This document shows, one piece after another, positions 1-10,851 of a DNA stretch of 64,000 nucleotides; positions within the stretch are counted from its first letter, which is position 1, and each line of letters opens with the position of its first letter. This DNA comes from Planococcus citri (lineage: Eukaryota > Arthropoda > Insecta > Hemiptera > Pseudococcidae), in the NCBI RefSeq assembly GCF_950023065.1, contig NC_088680.1, positions 67,183,350-67,247,349 on the forward strand. The letters are read 5' to 3'. Made by a program: the position numbers and the translations under genes. Below the pieces are notes generated by a model that did not search any database, was not told the DNA's origin, and saw nothing but the letters and a program-made list of their open reading frames with translations.

Positions 1-1809
1 CATGCTCCATTTTTGGATAAACATATTGATGGTAGAACCTTCACAAAATGAAATCATGAAAGGTGTGAAAATGGTGGACCAGAGCGATTTTTTGAAAATT
101 TGATTTGCTTGTCTCGATAAAAACCCGAAAAAACAGAGCATGAATACGCAAAGTACATAATATGGGAAATATTATCAAGTAGGCTTGAAATGACTGAAAC
201 AAGAATTGAAAGGAACACAGATGCTTTTAACAGCACATAAGTTCAGATAATCTACAACCCACCCATCAAATCTGTTTATCACTCCTTGGATATTCTTTCT
301 CGATATTTGTCACCAAATAGTTACATCCTACAAAGGTTAGCAGTACAATTGTTTTTCTGCAGAAATATTGAAATAGGTTTATCAACCACTTTGAAAAGCT
401 TTACACAGTCAAATTGCAGCACTCCCTGGCATTTCATAATGTTCAAGCATTCATGAAGAAGTCACTATCCCTTCCCGATCATAGATAATGTAGTTCTACA
501 TCATGAAAATTGCACGAGCAGAAGTCGTCGTTTACAATCACGAGATTGTGTCTAGCTTATGACTACAGGATTCAGGGGATTTGAGATTCAGTAAAAAGCT
601 TTCAACTGTTGTTCAACCACAACTCTGAACTTTTGAATGTTTTGAGAAATTCCTGCTGAAGTTGATATTCTTTCTCGATATTTGTCAACAAATAGTTACA
701 TCCCGCAAAAGGTTAGTGGTACGATTGTTTTTCTGCAGAAGTATCGAAATAGGCTTATCTAGCTACCACTTTGAAAACCTTTACACTGTCAAATTGCAGC
801 TGTCTCTGGCATTTCATAATGTTGAAGCATTCATGAAGAAGTCACTATCCCTCCCCGATCATTGATAGTGAAGTTGTACATCTTGAAAATTGCTTGAGCA
901 GAGTTCGTTGTTTCCAATCATAATATTTCATGATGTTGAACTACACTATCAATGATCGAGGAGGGATAGTGACTTCTTCATGAATGCTTCAACATTATGA
1001 AATGCCAGAGACAGCTGCAATTTGACAGTGTAAAGGTTTTCAAAGTGGTAGATAAGCCTATTTCGATACTTCTGCAGAAAAACAATCGTACCACTAACCT
1101 TTTGCGGGAAGTAACTATTTGTTGACAAATATCGAGAGAGAATATCAACTTCAGCAGGAATTTCTCAAAACATTCAAAAGTTCAGAGTTGTGGTTGAACA
1201 ACAGTTGAAAGCTTTTTACTGAATCTCAAATCCCCTGAATCCTGTAGTCATAAGCTAGACACAATCTCATGATTATAAACGACGACTTCTGCTCGTGCAA
1301 TTTTCATGATGTAGAACTACATTATCTATGATTGAGGAGGGATAGTGACTTCTTCATGAATGCTTGAACATTATGAAATGCCAGGGAGTGCTGCAATTTG
1401 ACTGTGTAAAGCTTTTCAAAGTGGTAGATAAACCTATTTCGATATTTCTGCAGAAAAACAATCGTACTGCTAACCTTTGTAGGATGTAACTATTTGGTGA
1501 CAAATATCGAGAAAGAATATCCAAGGAGTGATAAACAGATTTGATGGGTGGATTGTAGATTATCTGAACTTATGTGCTGTTAAAAGCATTGGTGTTCCTT
1601 TCAATTCTTGTTTCTGTCATTTCAAGCCTACTTGATAATATTTCCCATATTATGTACTCTGCGTATTCATGCTCTGTTTTTTCAGGTTTTTATCGAGACA
1701 AGCATATCAAATTTTTTAAAAATCGCTCTGGTCCACCATTTACACACCTTTCTTAATTTCATTTTATGAAAGCTCAACCATCAATATGTTCATCCAAAAA
1801 TGGGACATG
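1..1809. repeat. Large inverted repeat (palindrome), ~900-bp arms
   Basis: The left arm (1 to about 893) is matched by the reverse complement of about 917-1809. Paired positions sum to about 1810-1814, and the spacer is about 25 bp. Arms are closely similar, with scattered substitutions. Each arm also holds two diverged direct copies of a ~200-bp module beginning near GATATTTGTCA (about 301-480 and 670-860 on the left, mirrored at 940-1140 and 1325-1515). The left arm starts at the window edge, so the element may extend further. Short open frames (54-236 -, 1574-1756 +) are mirror copies of each other and are not treated as genes. No transposase is seen. Confidence 0.85.
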
Positions 1810-2577
1810 GGTCCAAGTATTTTATACCAACTTTTATCAATGTTTGCCCCCCAAAAAGGGGCGAGGTGTTCTTTGGAATTATCCTTTCACTCATTCATTA
1901 CATCTAATGAAACTATATCATTCAGTTCCAAGATTGACCCAATCGGGTTTTTTGCTTCCTCGATTTTTGACAATAATCAAATAAATAAGTCTATCATTAT
2001 CCAGGTGGCTTCAAGGGGCTGGGGAGTGAACTGTGAGTAAAAGTGATACTTGTGATGGTCTTATTCAGGAAATTGAAAGCATTTTTTCATAACATCTCAG
2101 GATTTGCTTGGGTGTTTAAGGGTTAATGGGATTAAATGAAATGAAAAAAGAAGTGGTGTATCAGCTAAAAGTATAAAGTCAAAAGCTTAAACCCAAAAGT
2201 TTGAAGCTAAAATCTTAATGAAATATAGCTGAAAGCCGTTAATTGAATATAATATAAGGGAAAGTCATTGGAAGCCGAAAGTTTGGCTAAAGCAAGCCGT
2301 AAAAATCGAGATAGCCAAAAGCTAAAGCCAAAAGTTTTAATTTTTAAATTTCAAGCTAAAAGCCAAAAGCTGACGTTTCATTTTAAGGCTTTTCATCGCT
2401 GGTTAGACATACTGTAGGTAGGTAGGTTAGATAAGTACCTACTTAAGAACATATTTAAAAGATTAGAGAACTATTTTTCTCCACTTGATGAACTGAGTTA
2501 CTCAGGCGGAGCCTATAAAATTCAAATTCTCTCAGTGCAACACTCCAGCTTACCATTTTCACCTTCATTTTTTGCAG
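1810..2577. other. Non-coding stretch, A-rich degenerate repeat
   Basis: No coding potential is recognised. About 2150-2395 is a degenerate short repeat built around AAGCTAAAAGCCAAAAGC. A TATAAAA-like string at about 2514, followed by TCAGTG at 2532, resembles a TATA/initiator pair. However, no ATG follows before the splice acceptor at 2576-2577, so a promoter is not called. Confidence 0.5.
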
Positions 2578-3042
2578 GTGTTTCCCAGTACCGAACTTTA
2601 ACAACCTACGATCATGCTTACACGTTTTATCCAATTGAAAATATAAAAAATGATGACGTAATTTTTTTGGAATTCGTTGTAAAAACTGATCAAGACGCTC
2701 ATATTATTTTTTCCCCGACCAATGAAACGGCGAAGACGGATGAGAAAGTTTTCAAAGTAACTTTAGGTGGATATACTACTAATACGATTTCAACCATCAA
2801 AACCTCTGAAAACGATGAACCAGGAAGCGAATATCACGAAAAAGATATATTATCGCCCGACGAATGGCGTCAGTTCTGGATTCTAATTACTCCTGATGAA
2901 ACATCAATTGAAGTTGGAAAGAAAGGAAGCTCCGCTTTCATGTCTTTGGAAATGGAGCCTACGTTGATTAAGTATTATGGGTTTGCTAGTGGTGACAGTT
3001 TTGCCAATTGGGCTTTTCCAAATCTTCAAAACGCTGACACAG
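2578..3042 (+). CDS. FAMeT-like domain exon 1
   Basis: The acceptor is TTTTTTGCAG ending at 2577 and the donor is GTATGTAA at 3043; the exon is 465 bp, phase 1-1. The product starts about VSQYRTLTTYD and runs to NADTG. Conserved pieces are NDDVIFLEFVVK, the KVFKVTLGGY strand, SPDEWRQFWILITPDETSIE, VGKKG, and IKYYGFASGD near the end, which is the usual order for this domain. The open frame reaches upstream of the acceptor but contains no ATG. Confidence 0.8.
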
Positions 3043-6000
3043 GTATGTAAATTTTCAACGACGAATGAAATTTCGTTGTTTCAACTAAGTTGGCAAAAGT
3101 TGGTACATACAACCATGCTATCAACTAAGTATGTACCTAATTATATATATTCAAAATACCACTACTTCAGAACTAGTAAATGAGTACACGCGTGGAGATA
3201 ATTGAGAGTGAATATACCAAAGAGGGGAAGGGGCTTATTTTGATTCACCCAATAATAAGCGATTTGCAAATTTTCAACCGCTTGGTAGAACTTTAAAAGT
3301 GATCTTTGATTTCGACGGCATGCAATAGCACAGATCGACGCAGTATCTCAAATACTTCCATTAGGCTGACAAGGGAACTACCTGAACCGGCAGAAACGAA
3401 AATGAACGAATCAAAGCTAGATCGAAAGGAGACCACCTCAGGACCCTAAATCCAAAATTTCAAGTGCTAAAGTTGATTTTTCGATTTTTGGTGAATTTTT
3501 GAAAATTGAAAAATCCGAAAAATTATCAATTAATAGATACCAAAAATAGAAAGTTATGATGAAAAATGGAATTTTCTCGGGAAGTGGCTCAGATGGTTTC
3601 CCTAACTCATTTATGACTATCTAAATTCGTAAAACCTCAATTCCAGTCATTCTGGAGCCTCCAGCGACTTTTTATCATTTCTCCAGAATCTTGAAATTAC
3701 TGTGGAACGGATAAAAATCAACTTTAGCACAAATAACTTTATTTGGGGCCTATGTGGGTTGCATTTAACCATTTTTTGCGGTTGTCGCGAAAATCGGCGT
3801 CTGCCGGTTCAGTGATGTGTATTTTTGACCACTGGAAAAAATGACAAAATTTGAAAATCTTAATGGATGCTCCAGAATGGTCGAAATGGAGGTTTTGCCT
3901 ATTCGGAACGTCAAAAATCAGTCAGAGCTCGATTTCGGATAGGTAGCATCGTTAAAGATGGAATATTTAACATTTTCAAATTTTGTGATTTTTTCCAGTG
4001 GTCAAAAATACACATCTGCACCGGCAGACGCCGATTTTCGCGACAACCGCAAAAAATGGTTATATGCAACCCACATAGGCCCCAAATAAAGTTATTTGTG
4101 CTAAAGTTGATTTTTAGCTGTTCCACAGTACTTTCAAGATTCTGGAGAAATGATAAAAAGTCGCTGAAGGCTCCAGAATGACTGGAATTGAGGTTTTACG
4201 AATTTAGATAGTCATAAATGAGTTAGGGACACCATCTGAGCCACTTCCCGAGAAAATTCCATTTTTCATCATAACTTTCTATTTTTGGTATTAATTGATA
4301 ATTTTTCGGATTTTTCAATTTTCAAAAATTCATCAAAAATCGAGAAATCAACTTTAGCACTTGAAATTTTGGATTTGGGGTCCTGAGGTGGTCTCCTTTC
4401 GATCTAGCTTTGATTCGTTCATTTTCGTTTCTGCCGGTTCAGGTAGTTCCCTTGTGAGCCATCTTTCCCAAAAGAAGTTGGACAAGGGCTAGAGCGAAAA
4501 AATCGTACGCCCCCTCTTTGAGAGTCTCTATATATCCTCCTCCAGGGGAACCTCTGGTGCTAAAACTCGAAAAATGAAGGTCTCTGCTAAATATGGTTAA
4601 AATCTACTGATTCCTTTTCCGCGATTTACCCTAATGATCAACTAGCTAATCAGCCTACATGACATATGCTACGTGTAATATATGTACTATCCTTGTAGGG
4701 TATTTTATTCCTTAATTTGTCATACATACTCGTATCTGTTTATTCTTTAGTAAGAAATATGAGCGGACTCGAATGCATTTTCGATTCGGAATGTCCACAA
4801 AACAAAGCCTGCATCGGGAAAAAATGCCGAGATCCGTGCGATGGAATGTGTGGTAAAAATACGAAATGTGGTGTAGACAGTCATGTACCTACATGCAGTT
4901 GCAAGGATGGATTATTTGGAGATCCGTTAACAGAATGTGTTGAAGAAGAAAGTAAGAACCGAAAATAGCGGTAAAATAAGGTTTTTCCATCTTAAAAGGA
5001 GTGGGGATGACCTTGATCAGAATGGAGGTACCAACCGTATAATTTTGGTCCATTTAGGACCCTAGTTTTCCCCTCCAAAAAAATGACCTTTCTGTAATGT
5101 TCAAATTTGACCCTCCCCACTCCAGAGGTCAACTTTAGCTTCCAAAAGAATCCCATTCCACAAGTTCGACTTTATTTGATCAATTAGAACAGGATCCAAG
5201 TCACAAGTCATAAAATTTAAAATTAATAAAATCACGTCACTTTGAGGGGCCGTATCACCCCCTCCCCCCTCCATGGGCCAGGGAGTTAATCGATAGCTCA
5301 TTTGATAGGTACTTATTTGAGAGGAGATGAAATGATCACTGAGCTCATTCCACTCAAACGTTGATATTTTAGAGGTTTTTGACAAAAAAAAAAACTGATT
5401 TTGGGAGGTTTTGATTCACCCGGGGCGGGGGGGAGTATGTTGATCACCACACTACCCTAGACAAGATTTACCAAAAAAAAAACTTTTGGTCGCAATTATG
5501 TTTGGGTTCACCCATTTTTTCCCGCTATTTTACTCTTGGGCTATAATGATAAATTTGCACCCTAAAAAAGTTACGTTTTAGGGCCCAATTTAAAAATTCA
5601 AAAATTTCATAGAAACTCCTTTTTTTATCATTTTCAACATTTTTACTTGAGCTGATTTGCTTGAAAATATTTTTTAATGAAAATGATTTTACTACGTCTC
5701 ATAATTTTTACATTTTCTGCAGGGACGAAACTAAGAGGGGGGGTGTAACATCCCCCCAGTCATGATAGATAGTCGGAAAATTCGGCAAAAATTGGTTCGA
5801 CAAAGTCGATAGGTTTTAAAAGTGTTACTTATGTAGTCTTAATAAGGAGACTTATTTGCCGACTTTTATGGAACTTGAATAGCACATTTAAAAAAAAAAA
5901 AACACTCACGCAACTAGCGTGAGAGAACCGGCTTTTCGTAGAAAACATGATCGATTATTTTTTTTAAAATAATCGATTAATCGAAAGAGTTTCAGGCCCG

Positions 6001-9000
6001 ATTAATCGATTAATAATCGGCCCATCATTACCCATCGAGTTCCTAACAAGAAATAAACTGAGAAATCGTTTGGGTATTAAGATAGACATTAGTGATTATT
6101 GCTAAGCAAAACATTTATGCTTTAAAAAAAATAGGTATACCAAAAACAAAACTGATGAGGAAGTCTGCAAAAGTCTGCAAAAATAACAAAAAAAATCAAC
6201 AAAGCCTACCTAAGCTGAAATGTCAAAGGAACACCTGAACCAATTTTCCATCGAGTTTCTAACAAGAAATAAACTGAGAAATCGTTTGGGTATAAAGACA
6301 GACGTTAGTGATTATTGCTAAGCAAAATATTTAAAAATAGGTATACCAAAAACAAAACTAATGAGGAAGTCTGCAAAAGGACGCAAAAATGGCAAAAAAA
6401 ATCACTTAATCTGAAATATCTAAGGAACGCCTAAACCGATTTTAATAAAACTCGAAATCTCAAAATTTCGGCAATACACCAGTCGGGAGGGATAAAGCAC
6501 TTTGTTCAAAATTTCATAGGTTTCGAGTTTACTCTGCCACAAAATTGGTACATAAACACATATATATATATAGGTATTAGTATCCAGACATGTCAACTAT
6601 TGAAAGGGTTAATTTTACTATACAAGTGGACTGACCAACTTGTCAACTATAGTTGACAAGTCATGGGTTAATTTTACTATACAAGTCAACTATGAGTTTT
6701 CAGAAACTTCCACCAGAGGGCGCATGGCTTAGAAATCAAGGCGCGAGGACGAACGCAGGGTCTACAGTCAATTTGTAGTGAGTAGAATGTGATGTGCTGG
6801 TGGAGATGTATGCAAATACATCGATCCTGAGTGTACACGACAACAAATTTGACTTGAAATTTTTCAGTATTTTATTGGCCTATGGAAAATTTAAAAACAT
6901 CAAAAATTTTTATGCTGTTTAAGCTTTCTTTCGGTGTCTTAACTTTCTCAAAATTCAAATTACTTAGACTCCATTTTCAAAAATTTTCTTCAAAATTTAG
7001 CCTAAAAATCTGATTACTTTTTTCAAAACATAGATTTTTTTAATATTATACTGAATCTGCAAATAAAATTTTAATAAGTGATTTAGAACAGAAATTATAC
7101 CAATTTTAAAATTTTGTTCACTTTTCTGCATATATGCCAAGCATAGTTGACATGTCTGGTCGCAAGCAAATATATATATATATATATATAAACTTTAAGG
7201 AAACCTGAAAAAAAACTAATGGTCCCACAATGATCCCAACACCCCAAAACGCAAAGAAAATTTACTCCGGACCGAAACTGTCACAGTTGAGACAAATACA
7301 GTACCTGACTTTTCTTCGAAAAGCCGGTAAAAATGTTGCCCTTGCTTCGCTCGGGCTGAAACAGTTGTTCTGTTTCTAGTTTTTTGCATCTGGGAAATAT
7401 CTTTTCTAGGTAGAGGTAATACCCTCCTAAATTTTAAGAATGTCGAATGTAATTAAGAAATTGACTTTTTTGTAAGAAAGTAATAATTTACGTACTATAA
7501 GTAGCTACTTGAATTATAAATTTTCACAAACTTCAGCCCTCACTTCGATCACGTTTGTTGTTTTTTTATTCAAAATCAAACTTTCTAAAAATCAACTATT
7601 CAAACTTTTAAAAAAGTTTAAGTTAAATCCAAAAATGAACTCCTCACATAGGCACATAGAAAAAAAAGGTTTTTTTATTTCTCGAAATACAAAATTTTGA
7701 GAGCTTTTTGCTTTTAATTTTTGGAGCTGAAATATCTAAAAAAAAAAATCATTCAAATTCTGAACATTTTAAACCGAGAAAATCAACCTCCTCCCATAAA
7801 AAATCATTGTTCTTTTACTTATAAAAATAAAAATTTTCAAACGCTTTTGCCCTCGCTACGCTCGGGCCAACTTGTTTATTATTTTCATTTTTATGACACG
7901 CATAAATTTTGCTTGAGGCTTCTAAAAATTGAAAAATGAACAATACATATTGTGTTGAGTAGGTATATCAATTGGCAAAATTGTCTTCTTGTCATATTTT
8001 TTTTCACATTAAAAAACTCACTGTTTTAATCGGCAAAATAGTTATTTTTTGTCATATCATTCGGCAAATTTTTGGCCGACTACCCCCCCCCCCCCAAAGA
8101 AAATGCCTATAGTTTCGTCCCTGATTTTCTGCACAAAAAAAAAGATGGTATCCGAAAATACGTCCGACGTTAGGGAGCTTATTTCGGACGTTTCCTGATT
8201 CATAGAAAATTAACAAAATCTCTCAAGATTTACAACTTGATGCTCAAAAATGGTTTTCCTGAAAATAAAGAGTATGTTTTATAAAAACATAAGGACTGAA
8301 CATTCCATTGAATCGTTCAGTTACTTGGAAGCAACTCTCAAAAAACGTCAAAAAAGTGTCCACAGTATACTATTTAGTAATCTTATTCTCGATTCGGTAA
8401 TTAGATAAGGTGCCATTTGCATCATTCATCTGCTGATCCTTTTCAAAAATGTTTAGAAATTGTAAGAATAATGCCACATTTATAATGGTCATTGAAAAAA
8501 ATAATTGGAAAATTGATCTGTTGCTTTTCAATGAAACGGTGTATGATCTGTAATTGAAATTTTGGTGATTTTTCGAATGAGTTCGAATTAATGTGGAATG
8601 ACTTTTAATGTATTGTGTACCTACCTGCCTGTCGAGTAGATTGCGAAGTGTAGTGGAACACAATAATAGACACGCCTACATCCAAAAAATCAGGCAATTT
8701 GTCGTGAGCACTAAGCATTCCCCTAAGCATAAATACTCCTATAAAGAACTTATACGCAGCTCACGTGAGAACACCTACATACTTTTTACCATCCCAACAA
8801 ATACAGTACATCGTAGGTGCTCGACTTTTTTAACGGAAGGTCGATTAAAAAAAACAATTCGATTCTATTCTAATGAAATAACGTAGGTACGTACACCTAA
8901 CTTTTTTTCATCTCATTTTCCTCAGATCTTCCGAAATATACAAGTATGACGAGCATGGGATTCCGGTTGACAATGTATCCGATCGGTGCTATAAAAAAAT

Positions 9001-10079
9001 CGAACGAAATTTTCATGAATTTCAATGTGAAAGGTGAATCTGCTGTGATCTATTTTTCCTCAACAGATCAACTCAAGGTGAAGGATGCAAAATATGAGTA
9101 TTTCGGTGTGAGTTTGGGCAGTGAAGCGGACAACGATTCATTTATCATTTCACCTAGAATGAGTGATTCCAATAAACTGCTTCATATTGAGGAAGACCCA
9201 ATAATATCAACTAAAGAATGGCGCCAGTTTTGGATTCGAATTACTCTAGATGGATCGTCAATTGAAGTAGGTAAAAATGGGAAACCTGCATTCATGTCTT
9301 TGAAAATTGAGCCTCAGTCACTGGAGTATTTTGCATTCGCTAGTGAAGAAGTTTGTCGCTGGAAATTGCTGTGTTCCAAGGACACCAACACAGGTACATA
9401 TTAATAAAGGTACCTAGTACCTACTTACACAATTTTAAGGTACCTATGTGTTGTTAAATTTAGGACTGGCCATCGTCATGTAAAGATTACTCGGACACTC
9501 TGAGTGATAACTGATAAAATAGATTCGTAGACCATTTTGCTTTCTAGCGCATTATTTCAACATCAGCACGCTTTTTTTAAATTTTATTTATTTTTTGCAG
9601 ATCTTCTCCGGTATAGAACTCTAGCAAAAAGCAGCAGATCATATCCCTACTCTAATTATTATTCGATCATGGATATAAAAAATAATGATGAAATATTTGT
9701 GAAATTCGACGTGAAAGCACAAAGCTGTCAAATCGTTTTTATTGAAAACTTTCCGAATATTAAGGGTTATTATTTAATAATATATTTGAATGCTTATAAT
9801 CATACAAATGGTCACCGGTACTCAACGATATTCTCAAGAGAACACGCCACTACACATTATGAAGAAAATATCATATCGCCTGACGAATGGCGTCAATTCT
9901 GGGTTCGAATCACACCAGACGGATCATCGATTGAAGTCGGCAAAAATAAGCAACCCGCCTTCATGTCTTTAGAAACAACGCCTATGTCAATCAAGTACTA
10001 TATATTCTTGGTGATTTGCACGATTTCTCGAGTACAACTTATTGGGTTTTTCCTGTTTTTCCAAATCGTCCCGAAAAAA
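2578..10079 (+). CDS. Modular FAMeT / EGF-like gene (5' end outside window or unrecognised; 3' exon frameshifted)
   Basis: Four exons are supported by acceptor and donor sites: 2578-3042, 4751-4951, 8926-9393 and 9601-10079. All start and end in phase 1, so any combination keeps the frame. Exons 1, 3 and 4 each encode one domain of the farnesoic-acid O-methyltransferase-like family (Methyltransf_FA type), seen in the repeated signature DEWRQFW...SIEVGK...AFMSL...YY/YF. Exon 2 encodes a six-plus-cysteine Dumpy-type EGF module. Domains of this kind usually occur in extracellular or secreted arthropod proteins; enzymatic O-methyltransferase activity is doubtful for the family and is not claimed. 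No initiator exon or signal peptide was found upstream. The last exon has a one-base frameshift near 10005-10010, so the gene may be a pseudogene or end differently. A short terminal exon at 10610 (phase 1, six codons then TAA) is possible but weak. Confidence 0.7.
3043..3363. other. Intron sequence between FAMeT exon 1 and the fold-back repeat
   Basis: AT-rich intron DNA. No coding or RNA feature is recognised. It directly precedes the 3364-4460 inverted repeat. Confidence 0.5.
3364..4460. repeat. Fold-back element, ~500-bp arms
   Basis: The arms 3364-3862 and about 3962-4460 are reverse complements (paired positions sum to 7824) around a loop of about 100 bp. The termini read GGCTSACAAGGGAACTACCT, followed by GAACCGGCAGAAACG. 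Each arm carries the TGGAGCCTCCAGCGACTTTT module that recurs across this window. The opposing open frames at 3867-4181 (+) and 3911-4126 (-) are by-products of the symmetry. No clear target duplication was found. Confidence 0.85.
4751..4951 (+). CDS. Dumpy-type EGF-like module exon
   Basis: The acceptor is TTCTTTAG ending at 4750 and the donor is GTAAGAAC at 4952; the exon is 201 bp (67 codons), phase 1-1. The cysteine pattern is C..DSECPQNKACIGKKC, then RDPCDGMCGKNTKC, then HVPTCSCKDGLFGDPLTEC. The DPC..CG..C and GDP..EC elements are typical of the paired DPY/EGF repeats of Dumpy-like extracellular proteins. It sits in frame between FAMeT exons and has matching phases, so it most likely belongs to the same transcript. 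It could instead be a relic of another gene. Confidence 0.75.
4952..5711. other. Intron sequence 5' of the hAT element
   Basis: AT-rich intron with C/G-rich runs (about 5260-5275 and 5420-5435). The minus-strand open frame at 5101-5385 shows no recognisable domain and is not called. The stretch ends with ATTTTCTG (5712-5719), the left target duplication of the next element. Confidence 0.5.
5906..5924. repeat. Small perfect hairpin
   Basis: CTCACGC, a five-base loop AACTA, then GCGTGAG. It lies just outside the possible nested terminal repeat at 5927. Confidence 0.5.
6034..6447. repeat. Tandem duplication, two ~200-bp units
   Basis: Unit 1 (about 6034-6248) and unit 2 (about 6249-6447) both begin CATCGAGTTYCTAACAAGAA. 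Both continue through GAGAAATCGTTTGGGTAT and GAGGAAGTCTGCAAAA. Unit 2 has short internal deletions. Confidence 0.7.
7170..7191. repeat. (TA)n microsatellite
   Basis: About 11 TA dinucleotides in a row, inside the hAT-type element. A shorter TA run lies near 6560-6573. Confidence 0.9.
8132..8925. other. Intron sequence 5' of FAMeT exon 2
   Basis: No supported gene. The overlapping open frames 8370-8663 (-) and 8608-8886 (+) are mutually antisense and have no recognisable domain. The stretch ends in a good acceptor (CATTTTCCTCAG, AG at 8924-8925). Confidence 0.5.
8926..9393 (+). CDS. FAMeT-like domain exon 2
   Basis: The acceptor ends at 8925 and the donor GTACATAT is at 9394; the exon is 468 bp, phase 1-1. 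The product begins LPKYTSMTSMGF and continues through SNEIFMNFNVKGES, a GVSLGSEAD strand, STKEWRQFWIRITLDGSSIE, VGKNG, PAFMSL and LEYFAFASEEVCRW to the C-terminal DTNTG. It shares the DEWRQFW / IEVGK signature with the other two copies but is clearly diverged, so the duplication is not recent. Confidence 0.8.
9601..10079 (+). CDS. FAMeT-like domain exon 3 with a one-base frameshift
   Basis: The acceptor is ATTTATTTTTTGCAG ending at 9600. The product starts LLRYRTLAKS and continues through NNDEIFVKFDVKAQS, SPDEWRQFWVRITPDGSSIE, VGKNKQPAFMSLE and IKYYIF. After about 10007 the original frame gives unlike sequence and stops at 10118. Moving by one base restores family-like residues (FSSTTYWVFPVFPN) and reaches a GTAGGTAC donor at 10080 in phase 1, as in the sister exons. 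This suggests a single-base deletion relative to the ancestor, or an assembly error. Confidence 0.7.
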
Positions 10080-10118
10080 GTAGGTACATCATACGTTAGA
10101 TTTCAATCAAACAGCTAA

Positions 10119-10851
10119 ATAATAGTGTAGGTAACTGTATTCGCGCAGTTCTAATTTATATAAGACATCGATTCGGATATTCGAGTTAGTGTCTGAAAAC
10201 ACATTGGTAATCTACAAAGGTGCGTGCATTTGGAGCATTCTTAAATTCCTGATCACTGAAAAGACGACATTTCCTAAAGCCCCCGTATTATTTTGATAAT
10301 GGTCACAACACGTAGTATTGAGAGGAGGTTGGTATCTATCTTGGGAGAGAAGAGTTGGTTAGCTTACAGTTGAAAATGAGAGACTGTATGCATCTTTGTG
10401 ACTGTTATTAATATTTTCCCAAAAGAAATGTGTTAGGGTTTCATTCTGACGCATTCAAATTTTGAAAAACCATAAATATCGGAGTAGGTAATTTTATTCG
10501 AATTATGAGTGGTAATGATTACGAGTAGATTTATCATGCTATATCATGTAGGTCACTCAATTCGTTTTCAAATCCCATTTTTACGTTTTTTATTTTTATT
10601 TTTGAACAGGCAATGTATTTATATTTCTATAACTACTCGTACAAAATAACTGGCATTGGAAAAGATGAACTTCACAATATTTCAAACCAAACCATTTTGC
10701 TTCCATTCAATGAGTCCGAACGGATTCATAAAATCGCGGAAGTGAAAAATTATCTAATATTATACCTACTATTATTAAGTATATTTTGTATAGGCAATTG
10801 TTCTGTAAAGGATATGTGATTAGACGAAGGTATCTTGTATAATAATATTAA
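10119..10851. other. 3' flank of the FAMeT gene; no clear gene
   Basis: A TATATAAG string at about 10158-10165 might be a core promoter, but no open frame follows it. An acceptor-like TTTTTGAACAG ends at 10609. In phase 1 it would give a six-codon tail and a stop, a possible terminal exon of the FAMeT gene. The overlapping open frame 10613-10819 ends in a hydrophobic stretch (LILYLLLLSIFCIG) but has no recognisable homology. Confidence 0.35.

Larger units (their letters stand above)
5927..7328. repeat. Possible nested terminal-inverted-repeat element
   Basis: ACCGGCTTTTCGTAGAAAA at 5927-5945 matches, at 18 of 19 positions, the reverse complement of 7310-7328. This would define a 1.4 kb element inside the hAT copy. 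I see no target duplication, so it may instead be an internal subterminal repeat of the larger transposon. Confidence 0.4.
5720..8123. mobile_element. hAT-type DNA transposon (non-autonomous or degenerate)
   Basis: The terminal inverted repeat is CAGGGACGAAACTA at 5720-5733, with its reverse complement at 8110-8123. It is flanked by a perfect 8-bp direct repeat, ATTTTCTG, at 5712-5719 and 8124-8131. An 8-bp duplication plus a CAGGG-type terminus is the hAT signature. G/C runs follow both termini. The 2.4 kb body has no transposase I can recognise. It contains a tandem duplication (6034-6447), a TA microsatellite and several copies of a CTTCGCTCG-type motif (about 7340, 7545, 7852). It lies in the intron between the EGF module and FAMeT exon 2. 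Confidence 0.8.

Noticed and set aside
2512..2540. TATA box and initiator for the FAMeT gene
   Set aside because: Spacing is short (about 20 bp) and the resulting transcript would have no ATG before the splice acceptor at 2577.
3867..4181. 104-codon ORF in the fold-back element
   Set aside because: It lies across the loop and arm of a palindrome with a mirror ORF on the other strand and no protein-like features.
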